From assembly GCF_001854245.1 (NCBI RefSeq), contig NZ_CP015381.1:522001-586000 (forward strand): 64,000 nt of DNA. The letters are read 5' to 3'. Positions 56,091-63,672 of this stretch are shown piece by piece. This stretch comes from Desulfococcus multivorans (GTDB lineage: Bacteria > Desulfobacterota > Desulfobacteria > Desulfobacterales > Desulfococcaceae). The position numbers and the translations under genes were made by a program. A model generated the notes under the pieces. It saw only the letters and a list, made by a program, of their open reading frames with translations, searched no databases and was not told where the DNA came from. Within the stretch, counting starts at the first letter, position 1; the number at the start of each line of letters is the position of its first letter.

Positions 56091-56660
56091 ATGGTGCGAA
56101 ACCGGAAAAAGAAATGTCGTCATTGCGGTAAGTTATTCCTTCCTGATCCCCGAAACGTCAAACATCAGAAATTTTGCAGGGATCCCGAATGCCGCAAGGC
56201 CAGTAAATCGGCCAGTCAGCGGAAGTGGCTGCAAAAACCTGAGAATCTCGGTTACTTCCGAGGGCCTGTAAACGTCCGGCGCGTCCAGGAGTGGCGAAAG
56301 GATCACCCCGGCTACCGGCGACCAAAACCGAAACTTGCGGCCGATGCGTTACAAGATCCCTTAAACGCAAAACACCTTGAAAATAATGAAGATACTATCC
56401 ATTTGACATCCAATGCGTTACAAGATCTCTTGATCGCTCAACCGACTGTTTTATTGGGATTAATCGCCAACTTTACCGGGATTGCGTTACAAGATGACAT
56501 CGCCGTGACCGTACGGCGTCTGCGACAATTGGGGCAGGATATTCTCAACTCTTTACCCTGCAAAGGAGGTCGGCATGACAACCAAATCCCCCATCCTGCC
56601 CGAACGGCTCCGCAAGGTGCCGAAGCAGTTCAGCTGGCTCGATCACCGGCTGGTCCGTGA
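56091..56660 (+). CDS. Zinc-finger accessory protein of the IS21-like element
   Basis: The ATG at 56091 (189 residues) has AGGAGG 10 bases upstream; a TTG at 56085 is too close to that site. C9, C12, C29 and C34 (CRHCGKLFLPDP ... CRDPECRK) form a CxxC-x16-CxxxxC finger with a basic following helix, closely related to the finger at 25831-26310, including FLPD. The C-terminus has repeated NALQDLL/DALQDPL units (ALQD appears four times). The end of the gene overlaps the next gene by 86 bases. A role in element-specific DNA binding is inferred from position. Confidence 0.75.
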   Translation: MVRNRKKKCRHCGKLFLPDPRNVKHQKFCRDPECRKASKSASQRKWLQKPENLGYFRGPVNVRRVQEWRKDHPGYRRPKPKLAADALQDPLNAKHLENNEDTIHLTSNALQDLLIAQPTVLLGLIANFTGIALQDDIAVTVRRLRQLGQDILNSLPCKGGRHDNQIPHPARTAPQGAEAVQLARSPAGP

Positions 56661-56964
56661 CCGCCATATCGAAGCCTGCTCCCACCCCGCGGCGGCCCTG
56701 TACCTGTTCCTGGTTACTGTCGGCGACGGGATGGGCCTCAGCTACTACGGCGACGAGTCCATCATGAAGCGGCTCTCCATGGACCAGAGTACCCTTGAAA
56801 GCGCCAGGTGCAACCTGATCCGGATCGGGCTGATCGCCTGGAAAAGACCGCTCTATCAGGTGCTGTCCCTGGATGTGCATCACCCCGATGTCCCCAGGCA
56901 GGCAACGGCGCAGCCCCTGTCCCTTGCCGAGATCCTCAAAAAAGTCGCGGGAGGTGCCGCATGA
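56575..56964 (+). CDS. Helix-turn-helix-like accessory protein of the IS21-like element
   Basis: A 129-residue protein with a perfect AAGGAGG 6-7 bases before the ATG. The body (HIEACSHPAAALYLFLVTVG, then YGDESIMKRLSMDQSTLESA, RCNLIRIGLIAW) is a winged-helix-like fold as in replication-initiator or DnaD-type N-termini. Its ATGA stop overlaps the IstA start, indicating translational coupling. It carries no catalytic motif and could regulate transposition or recruit host replication proteins. Confidence 0.75.
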   Translation: MTTKSPILPERLRKVPKQFSWLDHRLVRDRHIEACSHPAAALYLFLVTVGDGMGLSYYGDESIMKRLSMDQSTLESARCNLIRIGLIAWKRPLYQVLSLDVHHPDVPRQATAQPLSLAEILKKVAGGAA

Positions 56965-58442
56965 TCGATTATGAGGCTTTTGTCCGGATCAAGCACTGCC
57001 ATGAGCAACAGGGGTTGAGCCCTGCCCAGATCGCCGAGGCGCTGGACCTCGACGACCGGACCGTTCGGAAATGGCTTGCCGAAAAGCAATACCGCCCGCG
57101 AACGCCGGCCCATCGCAGGAGCAAACTGGACCCCTTTAAATCCTATATCGTCCGTCTGGTGGAAACCCATCCCTATACGGCGGTCCAGGTGTTTCAAAAA
57201 ATCCGGGAAGAGGGGTTTGACGGTGGCTACACCATCGTCAAGGAATACGTGCAAAAGATCCGGCCGCGAAGGACCCCGCCCTTCCTCAAGCTTTCCTTCG
57301 CGCCGGGGGAATGCGCCCAGGTGGACTGGGGCTCGTACGGATCGGTTCCCGTAGGATCTACCAGCCGCCGCCTCAGTTTTTTCGTGATGGTCATGTGTCA
57401 CAGCCGAATGATGTACGTCGAGTTCACGGTCTCCCAGACCATGGAACACTTCCTGGGCTGCCACCAGAACGCCTTTGAGCGGTTTGGCGGCATCCCCGAA
57501 AAAATCATGGTGGACAACCTGAAATCCGCCGTCCTGAAACGCATCGTCGGCAGGCTGCCGGTCTTCAACCCCAGATACCTCGATTTTGCGAAACATTGCG
57601 GCTTTACCATCTGTCCCTGCGGGGTCGGCAAGGGAAATGAAAAAGGGCGCGTGGAAAGCGGCGTCGGGTACGTCAAAAAGAATTTCCTGGCCGGGCTTGC
57701 CGTGTCCGATTTTTCGGTCCTCAATCCCGCCGCCCATCGCTGGCTCGATACCGTGGCCAATGTCCGCATCCACGGCGAGACCGGAAAGAAGCCTGCAGAT
57801 CTTTTTGCCGAGGAACGCGGCTGCCTGACCCAGCTGCCGCTTCACCCGTACGACATCGCCGTCGTCTCCCCCATCAGGGCCTCCAGCCAGTTCCGGGTGA
57901 CCCTGGATACCAACCGCTACTCCGTGCCGGCGGAGTATGCCGGCGCCAGACTCACCCTCAAAGCCTACCCGGACCGGCTCTGCATCTATGACAACGACAA
58001 GCTGGTCGCCCGCCATGTCCGCAGCTACGACCGGAGAAAGGACTTCGAGCACCCCGATCATCCGAAGGAGCTCCTGGCCCAGCGGAAAAACGCCCGGGAC
58101 CAGAAGATCTTCATGCAGTTTCTGCAGATCTCGCCAAAGGCCCAGGCCTATTATGATCAACTGGCCCATCGCCGCATGAACCCCCGCCACCACATCCGGA
58201 AGATCGTCGCATTGAGCGAGATCTACGGCGTCGAGGCGGTGGCCCGGGCCATGACGGATGCATTTGCCCTCCAGGCATTCTCGTCCGAGTACATCGCCAA
58301 CCTGCTCGAGCAGAGAGCCCGAAAACTTCCGGAACCCGGCGCCCTGCATCTGACCCGGCGGGAAGACCTGCTCGACATTACCCTCGAACAGCCGGATATC
58401 AACCTCTACGACCGGACGCTGACCCGGTCGGAGACATTATGA
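56961..58442 (+). CDS. istA: IS21-family transposase IstA
   Basis: A 493-residue protein, the normal IstA length, from the ATG at 56961 with GGGAGG 6 bases upstream; a longer frame to 56808 is out of register with the accessory gene. Residues 18-42 form a helix-turn-helix (GLSPAQIAEALDLDDRTVRK). The DDE triad is D122 in AQVDWGSYG, D185 in IMVDNLKSA and E232 in EKGRVESGVG. The C-terminus has the Mu-type beta-barrel (NRYSVPAEYAGARLTLKAYP). IstA binds the terminal repeats and joins them to target DNA with the help of IstB encoded 13 bases downstream. No disabling mutation is seen. Confidence 0.95.
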   Translation: MIDYEAFVRIKHCHEQQGLSPAQIAEALDLDDRTVRKWLAEKQYRPRTPAHRRSKLDPFKSYIVRLVETHPYTAVQVFQKIREEGFDGGYTIVKEYVQKIRPRRTPPFLKLSFAPGECAQVDWGSYGSVPVGSTSRRLSFFVMVMCHSRMMYVEFTVSQTMEHFLGCHQNAFERFGGIPEKIMVDNLKSAVLKRIVGRLPVFNPRYLDFAKHCGFTICPCGVGKGNEKGRVESGVGYVKKNFLAGLAVSDFSVLNPAAHRWLDTVANVRIHGETGKKPADLFAEERGCLTQLPLHPYDIAVVSPIRASSQFRVTLDTNRYSVPAEYAGARLTLKAYPDRLCIYDNDKLVARHVRSYDRRKDFEHPDHPKELLAQRKNARDQKIFMQFLQISPKAQAYYDQLAHRRMNPRHHIRKIVALSEIYGVEAVARAMTDAFALQAFSSEYIANLLEQRARKLPEPGALHLTRREDLLDITLEQPDINLYDRTLTRSETL

Positions 58443-58455
58443 GAAAGGGTGGAAC

Positions 58456-59202
58456 ATGGACCTGGACGACAAAACCCTCGTTGAAAACCTGAAAGTCCTG
58501 AAACTCTGCTTTATCCGGGAAAATTATGAACCCATGGCAACCCGGGCCGCACAGAAACAATGGCCCCATGTGCAGTACCTGGCCGAATTGATCGACGCCG
58601 AAGCCAAACAGCGAAAGGATCGCGCCGTTCAGCGCCGGATCCGCATGGCGCGCTTCCCCCAGATCAAAACCCTGGAACAGTTCAAATGGAGTTGGCCCAA
58701 AAAGATCAACCGCCTTCAGGTGCAGAACCTGTTCAGGCTCAACTTCGTCGAAGAAAAAAGCAATGTAATCTTCCTGGGCGGCGTCGGTCTGGGGAAAACA
58801 CATCTGGCGATTGCACTCGGGTATGACGCCTGTCTCAAGGGACACTCAGTCCTCTTTGCCTCCGCCATCGACGCCGTCAATACGCTCACCACGGCCAGGG
58901 CCGCCGGCCGCCTGAAAGACGAACTGAAAAAGTATGTCAAACCGGATCTCCTCCTCCTGGATGAGCTTGGCTATCTGCCCATCGACAAGATCGGCGCCGA
59001 TCTCCTCTTCCAGATCATCAGCCATCGGTATGAAAGCGGGGCTCTCATCATCACGACCAACAGGACCTTCAAGGACTGGCCCGAGATCTTCAACAACGAC
59101 ACCACCCTCACGTCGGCGCTCCTTGACCGACTCCTGCATCACACTGAAACCGTGGTCATCGAGGGCAAAAGTTATCGGATGAAAGAAACCATCGAAAAAT
59201 AA
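58456..59202 (+). CDS. istB: IS21-family helper ATPase IstB
   Basis: A 248-residue protein of normal IstB length. The N-terminal ~95 residues are helical (the IstB N-terminal domain that packs DNA). GGVGLGKT at 108-115 is Walker A and LLLLDE at 165-170 Walker B; NRTFKDWPEIFNN is the conserved IstB/DnaC sensor region and GKSYRMKE the usual end. IstB forms an AAA+ assembly that bends target DNA and activates IstA. It starts 13 bases after the IstA stop with AAGGG-type ribosome site. Confidence 0.95.
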   Translation: MDLDDKTLVENLKVLKLCFIRENYEPMATRAAQKQWPHVQYLAELIDAEAKQRKDRAVQRRIRMARFPQIKTLEQFKWSWPKKINRLQVQNLFRLNFVEEKSNVIFLGGVGLGKTHLAIALGYDACLKGHSVLFASAIDAVNTLTTARAAGRLKDELKKYVKPDLLLLDELGYLPIDKIGADLLFQIISHRYESGALIITTNRTFKDWPEIFNNDTTLTSALLDRLLHHTETVVIEGKSYRMKETIEK

Positions 59203-59360
59203 ACCCTTCTAAGAAAACGTCATTTTTTTGTAAATTTTGGAACCGACCCCCAGATCGGTTGAAACGCTCATCAACAAACGTCCGCTGGTGCCAAAATTGG
59301 TGCCGGCGGCTTCGCCCCTATTTTGAAACGCCCTGCATTTTTAAACCGCCATATTTGCAT

Positions 59361-59382
59361 CATTTTCAGGCCGCCGCTAACA
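59361..59382 (-). repeat. Right terminal repeat of the IS21-like element
   Basis: Read inward from 59382: TGTTAGCGGCGGCCTGAAAA. Ten of the first 11 bases equal the left end. Confidence 0.75.
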
Positions 59383-59931
59383 TATTTAAATATTTATCAA
59401 AAAAGAATATAATAATCTATAAGTATTCTTGCTCAAATTATATGGGTATTGTTCCTATTTCTGTATAGGTATTTATACCTACGTTTGTATCATAGAAGTG
59501 AAGTATTCTTGCATTATACTTAAATATCAGCATAATCCACTATTGTGTCGGTAAGCTACAGTTCTCGGATCCCGCCGCGAAGCCCCCATCCGAACCTTTA
59601 AAAATTATCTTCATCATGATGGATTGTTGGAAAAACATAAGTACTCAGAAATGCTTTTTCTAATAGTTCAAAACCATTACGTTCGGTTGTTTTGAGATAA
59701 AGAAAAAAAGTTGACAGGCACCATCGGTATTGATAATAGACTTATGAGATAAATTACTTAACCTTTTGGAGTGTCTTGTGCTTGGGCCGGGTCGGAGCAC
59801 TCAAGGGCGTGAAGCTCGGGGTACCGGAATCGTTGCCTGCTGCGCGACCCGATCAGTGGCCCAAGGCCTATCAGGCTTGATGGTATTTCGCCACCATTCA
59901 AAAACCGAACAAAAGAAAAGGAGAAAGGCAT
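59383..59931. other. AT-rich spacer before dsrE-like gene, with a double palindrome
   Basis: CCTATTTCTGTATAGG at 59454-59469 overlaps GGTATTTATACC at 59468-59479. A close copy lies at 63126-63151. No gene is recognised; the strong GGAGAAAGG ribosome site of the next gene lies at the right end. Confidence 0.5.
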
Positions 59932-60378
59932 ATGGCCGAAACCAACAACTTCCTGATCGTGGTCAATACACCCACCGACCGTCCTTATAACCACTACGCA
60001 GCTTATGTGGTGGCCTTTTTAGCAAAAAAACTGGGAAACATTCCCACGGTCAGCGTGTATTACGGACCCGAAGGCGTGCAGATGACCAAAAAAGGCGAAT
60101 TGGCGAAACTGGGCTGCAACGATGATCTGAAAAATCTGATTGCCGATCAGATTGATGGCCTGAGCGCCTCTGATTTACCGGACAATATGGAGCAGATGGC
60201 CCGTTTCTGCAAAGATCAACTGGGCGTAGGCATTTTTTCCTGCGGTACCTTTCACGTAGTGGATGGTATAGGCCGGAATCTGGACGACACTTCCGCCATA
60301 GAGGATTTCATCGTACCCTTAAAACTGCCGCAGGCTGCTGAAGCGCTGCTGGCTGCGGACAAGATTCACTACCTGTAG
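59932..60378 (+). CDS. DsrE-family protein
   Basis: A 148-residue protein with GGAG 10 bases before the ATG. FLIVVNTPTDRPYNHYAAYV at the start and VSVYYGPEGVQMTKKGEL form the alternating beta/alpha start of the DsrE/DsrF/TusD fold. A Cys-containing FSCGTFHVVDGIG lies near 98-110 and could be the reactive cysteine loop. The LPDNMEQMARFCKDQLGVGI helix precedes it. Such proteins carry sulfur or act in small cytoplasmic sulfur-relay steps in sulfur-metabolising bacteria; here it is a lone gene, so its partners are unknown. It is followed by a strong terminator. Confidence 0.85.
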   Translation: MAETNNFLIVVNTPTDRPYNHYAAYVVAFLAKKLGNIPTVSVYYGPEGVQMTKKGELAKLGCNDDLKNLIADQIDGLSASDLPDNMEQMARFCKDQLGVGIFSCGTFHVVDGIGRNLDDTSAIEDFIVPLKLPQAAEALLAADKIHYL

Positions 60379-60405
60379 AACGTACAAGGCATCGATCTAT
60401 ATATG

Positions 60406-60441
60406 AGGCGCCGGTCCGAAAGGGCCGGCGCCCTTTATTTA
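60406..60441 (+). terminator. Rho-independent terminator of the DsrE-family gene
   Basis: GGCGCCGG (60407-60414) pairs with CCGGCGCC (60425-60432), then CTTTATTTAT. It starts 28 bases after the stop codon. Confidence 0.85.
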
Positions 60442-60539
60442 TGTAGGCCCGGCATGGCGCGATCACTTGGAAGCGCTTGAATCTCGATGTCAACGGAGAC
60501 GCGGAGCAGCAGGCTGGGATGCCCGATCCCATACCGGAG

Positions 60540-60790
60540 AGCAGCGGACGGAATCCGCGAGGGCATGGTGTTGGTGTGTCAAGTGACACGGCAAGGAGAG
60601 GCGACTTCTGTCAAAGAACCGAGGGTATGATGGAAGCGGTGGTCGAGCGCGAGAGCTGGACCGTTTGATTCGGCAGGCCGTCCAACAGGTCATGACCCCG
60701 GTATTCAATTCAGGAACCGCCGTATACGGAATCGGACGTACGGTGGTGTGAGAGGACGGCGGGCGGTGCTTCCCCCCTGTGGCCGGAATG
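60540..60790 (+). pseudogene. Internally deleted group II intron relic
   Basis: The left part ends in the start of an intron-encoded reverse transcriptase: an ATG at 60630 with MEAVVERESW, then a stop. The right part is an intron 3' end: GAACCGCCGTATACGGA, then CGTACGGTGGTGTGAGAGG (60714-60755), which folds as domain V (CCGCCGTA with TACGGTGG), then the GC-rich domain VI-like tail. Almost the whole RT/maturase frame is deleted. The call rests on the familiar domain V sequence of bacterial group II introns. Confidence 0.6.
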
Positions 60791-60877
60791 ATCGTGGCCC
60801 AGCTTCTCAGGCGGAAGAATCTTTCTGTATGATTATCACCGTCAACGGCGACATGGCTGAAAGGAATTGTTGATTCG

Positions 60878-61206
60878 ATGAACTCGGTACTCAGTCACCT
60901 CCAGGAGCACCGCAAGGGATACATGGCCGGCATCGACAATCTGCCCCTGGACCGCATGCTGCCTGCCAAGGCGTTCGAAAAGCTTTCCGGCATTCTGAAC
61001 CAGGCCGACGGGGTGACGGCCTTTTCCCCCGTATCAAGTTTGGCGCCATGTTGAGCAATTACGCCCAGGCCACCAACGTTCGATTGAACGGCGTAGATCC
61101 GGCAAAGGAACAGGCGGTCGTGCCGCTCCTGGCGATACGGATCAAGGATGCCGCCCATAAAAACACGATCCTTGAAAAGGGAGAGGTGCTGCTGTCGGAG
61201 GTGTTG
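60878..61206 (+). pseudogene. Fragment of a MacB/FtsX-type ABC transporter permease
   Basis: The frame reads [32 protein letters not shown] one-base deletion near 61028 then moves to [34 protein letters not shown] and [11 protein letters not shown]. This is part of the periplasmic MacB_PCD domain of a lipoprotein-release-type permease. Both ends are missing; the right end is joined to a YnfA tail. Confidence 0.65.
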
Positions 61207-61386
61207 GCCTTGCAGCCCGCCCATTTCGGCCGGGTCTATGCCGCCTATGGCGGAGTCTTTATCGTCATCTCGATTTTATGGGGATGGAAAATCGACAACA
61301 TCGCACCGGTCGCCTATGACATCACAGGGGGCATAATGGCTCTGGTCGGCGTTGGCATCATCATGTATTGGCCTCGGCCGAACTGA
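61207..61386 (+). pseudogene. C-terminal half of a YnfA-family membrane protein
   Basis: The same open frame passes at about 61207 from the permease fragment into [50 protein letters not shown], the two last transmembrane helices of the YnfA (UPF0060) family. The N-terminal half is missing. The junction is in frame, giving a chimeric open frame that is probably not functional. Confidence 0.75.
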
Positions 61387-61443
61387 TGTGAGTTTGGTCA
61401 TGCTATAGCTGGTTTGCCTTCACAATGTGCGAATAATCCGATT

Positions 61444-62895
61444 TTACGGTTCGTGCCACCAAAAGATCGGCTTCCAGTAGGCAAACCGCACCTCGTCGAA
61501 CTCTCCGTGCTTTTGGGGATACGGGGCATTCTTTCCTCCCGCCATGCCGAAAATTTTGTAGTGCATCTGGTCTCGCACTGCTTCGGGAAACAGGAAACGC
61601 GCAAATTTGATGTTGTCCCAGCGTCCAAACGTTCGATCGATCCGAGTTTCGGGAGTGGTATACATGTTGTCGATCCAGGCCAGCAGACTGCCGCTAGGAA
61701 TAAGGCCAAAGCCGGATATTTCACGGTCCTCGTTTTCGGGATGAAGGCTTAGGTTGTAAAAGTCCGCAGGCGGTGAGCGATGGCGCATCAGGTAAGTCCC
61801 CAAGCTGCTGACGGCATCACGAGTGCTGATGGCGGCGCCCATGAAAACGATATTCTTGAAATAAATGTCGGGGAAAGATTTCAAAATTTCACCGGCCACG
61901 ATGGTCCCCATACTGTGCGCGATCAAGGTCATGCTCATGGGGCGGCCTTTGGCTTTGCAGCGCTCCAAAAAGCCTTCGGGACCGCCAAGCTTTTCCATGA
62001 AGACCGCCAGCGCGCCGCTGCCGGACGGAATTTTGCGAGGTTCGCCGCAATTATTCGGGGATTCGTAGTCAAACTCAGCCGGCTTGTTGACCAGCAGCTT
62101 GCTTCGGCGGAGCATCACGTCCCACGCCGGTCGTGCCAAGGTGTAGACAAACGGCGTTGTAACCAGTTTGGCCGGTGCTGTTACCCCCCACAACAGGCTG
62201 CGGGGAAAGGTGTCAAAATGCTGCCGCTGGTTGCCGGTAAAGAAAATATCATCGTTTTCCTGAGCCATGCGTTCCAGCATCTTGTTTTCTTCTACCGGGG
62301 ATCCCGCTTCGCGACGGTTTCGGCCGAGTGTCGTGCGCCAAGCGTGCTCGCCCGTGACGGTCCAGGCCTTGAAGGCGTTGACGAGCGAGCCGGCGAGATC
62401 GGTGGCCGCATACAGTGGTGCAGTAAGCGGGGCCCAGTCAGACACCGCGCCCTGGCGAATATGAACTAAATGATCCCAGTAGGTGCTGACGGCACCGGAG
62501 CGCCAGTTGATAAAAATAGGATAGGGGCCTTCGTTTTTCTGGATTTCCCGGTGCTGTTCGATGATACGTTCAAAACAGCCGTTAAGGGTGTTCAATCCTC
62601 CATGAATAAAGATCAGAATGTCCGTCTTTTGGGAGGCCTCGATGGCCGCGAACAACTGTTTCAGATGCTCGAGATAAGGGGCCGTCGTTGCGCAGTCACC
62701 TTGCAGTTGCCGCTGATATATTTTTTCCCCCAAGCGAGTGTCGATCACCTCGCCGCCGTGTTCGATGGGAATGTAATTTCCCTCACGATCGATTGTGATC
62801 ATGTGGTTTACGATAGCCTCGCCGCCGTCAGTAAGCCTGGTACAGCCGGTGGTTACAACCGCCAATAGCGCCAATATACAAAGCGATCTTTTCAT
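61444..62895 (-). CDS. Lipoprotein alpha/beta hydrolase
   Basis: A 483-residue protein with AAGGAGA 7 bases before the ATG. Residues 1-18 are a lipoprotein signal peptide with Cys18 in VTTGC, so the protein is attached to a membrane facing the periplasm. ILIFIHGGLNTLNGC supplies the HG oxyanion motif and LIAHSMGT near residue 325 the nucleophile elbow (Ser). YLMRHRSPPADFYNLSLHPE and GEFDEVRF lie in the region of the other triad members. The family is related to DUF900-type esterases; the substrate is unknown. It is a single gene between a relic region and a palindromic repeat. The sequence shows no disabling change. Confidence 0.85.
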   Translation of the reverse strand: MKRSLCILALLAVVTTGCTRLTDGGEAIVNHMITIDREGNYIPIEHGGEVIDTRLGEKIYQRQLQGDCATTAPYLEHLKQLFAAIEASQKTDILIFIHGGLNTLNGCFERIIEQHREIQKNEGPYPIFINWRSGAVSTYWDHLVHIRQGAVSDWAPLTAPLYAATDLAGSLVNAFKAWTVTGEHAWRTTLGRNRREAGSPVEENKMLERMAQENDDIFFTGNQRQHFDTFPRSLLWGVTAPAKLVTTPFVYTLARPAWDVMLRRSKLLVNKPAEFDYESPNNCGEPRKIPSGSGALAVFMEKLGGPEGFLERCKAKGRPMSMTLIAHSMGTIVAGEILKSFPDIYFKNIVFMGAAISTRDAVSSLGTYLMRHRSPPADFYNLSLHPENEDREISGFGLIPSGSLLAWIDNMYTTPETRIDRTFGRWDNIKFARFLFPEAVRDQMHYKIFGMAGGKNAPYPQKHGEFDEVRFAYWKPIFWWHEP

Positions 62896-63154
62896 GTTAG
62901 ATCTCCTTATCGCCTTGTCGTGCTTTATTTGTTGAAAATCTTTTCTGAGAAGTGGCTATTCTGGGAACAATGCGCGCAATCTGACATGCGTTTCAACGGC
63001 ACCGATGGAATGGTTGCGTTTTGCTGTATGACGAGTGTAATTTTATTTTTCCCGTATATATTTTCATAAAGGGAAAAATCTATTTTGAAAATAGGGATGA
63101 TTTCTCAAATCATATGAGGGAAATGCCTATTTCCACATAGGTACTTATACCCAA
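62896..63154. other. Spacer with a second copy of the double palindrome
   Basis: CCTATTTCCACATAGG at 63126-63141 overlaps GGTACTTATACC at 63140-63151, matching the 59454-59479 motif. It is about 230 bases upstream of the hydrolase start and directly before the long palindromic repeat. No gene is seen. Confidence 0.5.
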
Positions 63155-63392
63155 CTCAATTTTCGACTTTCATGATGGTAACCGGAAAGAGGTGCCGGGA
63201 GGATACGGTCCGCGCCCCTTCAGCGGTGAGTTTTAGTGCCGCTTAAGCGCCGCGGAGGGTCAGCGGCCCGGACTGTTTGAGCGCAGCGAGTTTCCGGGCC
63301 GCCCGGAGCAAGCTTTAGCGGCACTTGAACGAAACCGCGTGGGGCGCGGGCCGTATCCTCCCGGCACCGGCCTATGAAAGTCGAAAGTTGAG
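63155..63392. repeat. 238-bp imperfect palindromic repeat
   Basis: The left arm (CTCAATTTTCGACTTTCAT, GGTGCCGGGAGGATACGG, CGCGCCCC, AGTGCCGCTTAAG) is the inverse of the right arm (CTTGAAC near-inverse, CGGGCCGTATCCTCCCGGCACC, GAAAGTCGAAAGTTGAG). The centre holds GGCCCGGACTGTTTGAGCG, AGTTTCCGGGCC, a nested hairpin. A left-half copy is at 9018-9142. No coding sequence is inside; it may be a MITE or a family of structured repeats. Confidence 0.85.
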
Positions 63393-63672
63393 ATACTGGA
63401 ATAATTATGAATTTAAAAAACAGAATCGGTTTTTTGTAGTTTCAGATGCCGCCAAAAAGTCCTCACCAAAACAGTCTCGATATAATGCCTGTTTCGGGCA
63501 CAGACTGCTTTTTGCGACTCGAAAGATAAAACGGGGTCCCTCTTGCGTCATTTCTTCGAACCTTTACCGCTCCCCAATTCTTTTCAGAATAAACGCCTTT
63601 ATTTTGTGCCGCCGCCTTTTCTCTCTTCCGAACCTCTTTGTGGTGCATTCTGACCATGATTTGCATGGGGGG
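63393..63672. other. Spacer after the DUF72 gene
   Basis: No supported gene on either strand. The DUF72 gene ends at its right edge. Confidence 0.4.

Larger units (their letters stand above)
55901..59382 (+). mobile_element. IS21-family element with two extra genes
   Basis: The left end begins TGTCAGCGGCGTTCTTAAAC and the right end, read inward, begins TGTTAGCGGCGGCCTGAAAA; both end TG...CA. The inner parts also share GGCGG and TTxAAAATG blocks, as expected for IS21 multiple terminal repeats. Four plus-strand genes follow: zinc-finger protein, helix-turn-helix-like protein, IstA, IstB. No matching target duplication is visible (left flank AAAAA, right flank TATTT), so the flanks may have been rearranged after insertion. 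All four frames are open. Confidence 0.8.

Noticed and set aside
56880..58349. 489-codon minus-strand frame opposite istA
   Set aside because: The IstA frame has all DDE and HTH motifs; the opposite frame has none and is a mirror effect.
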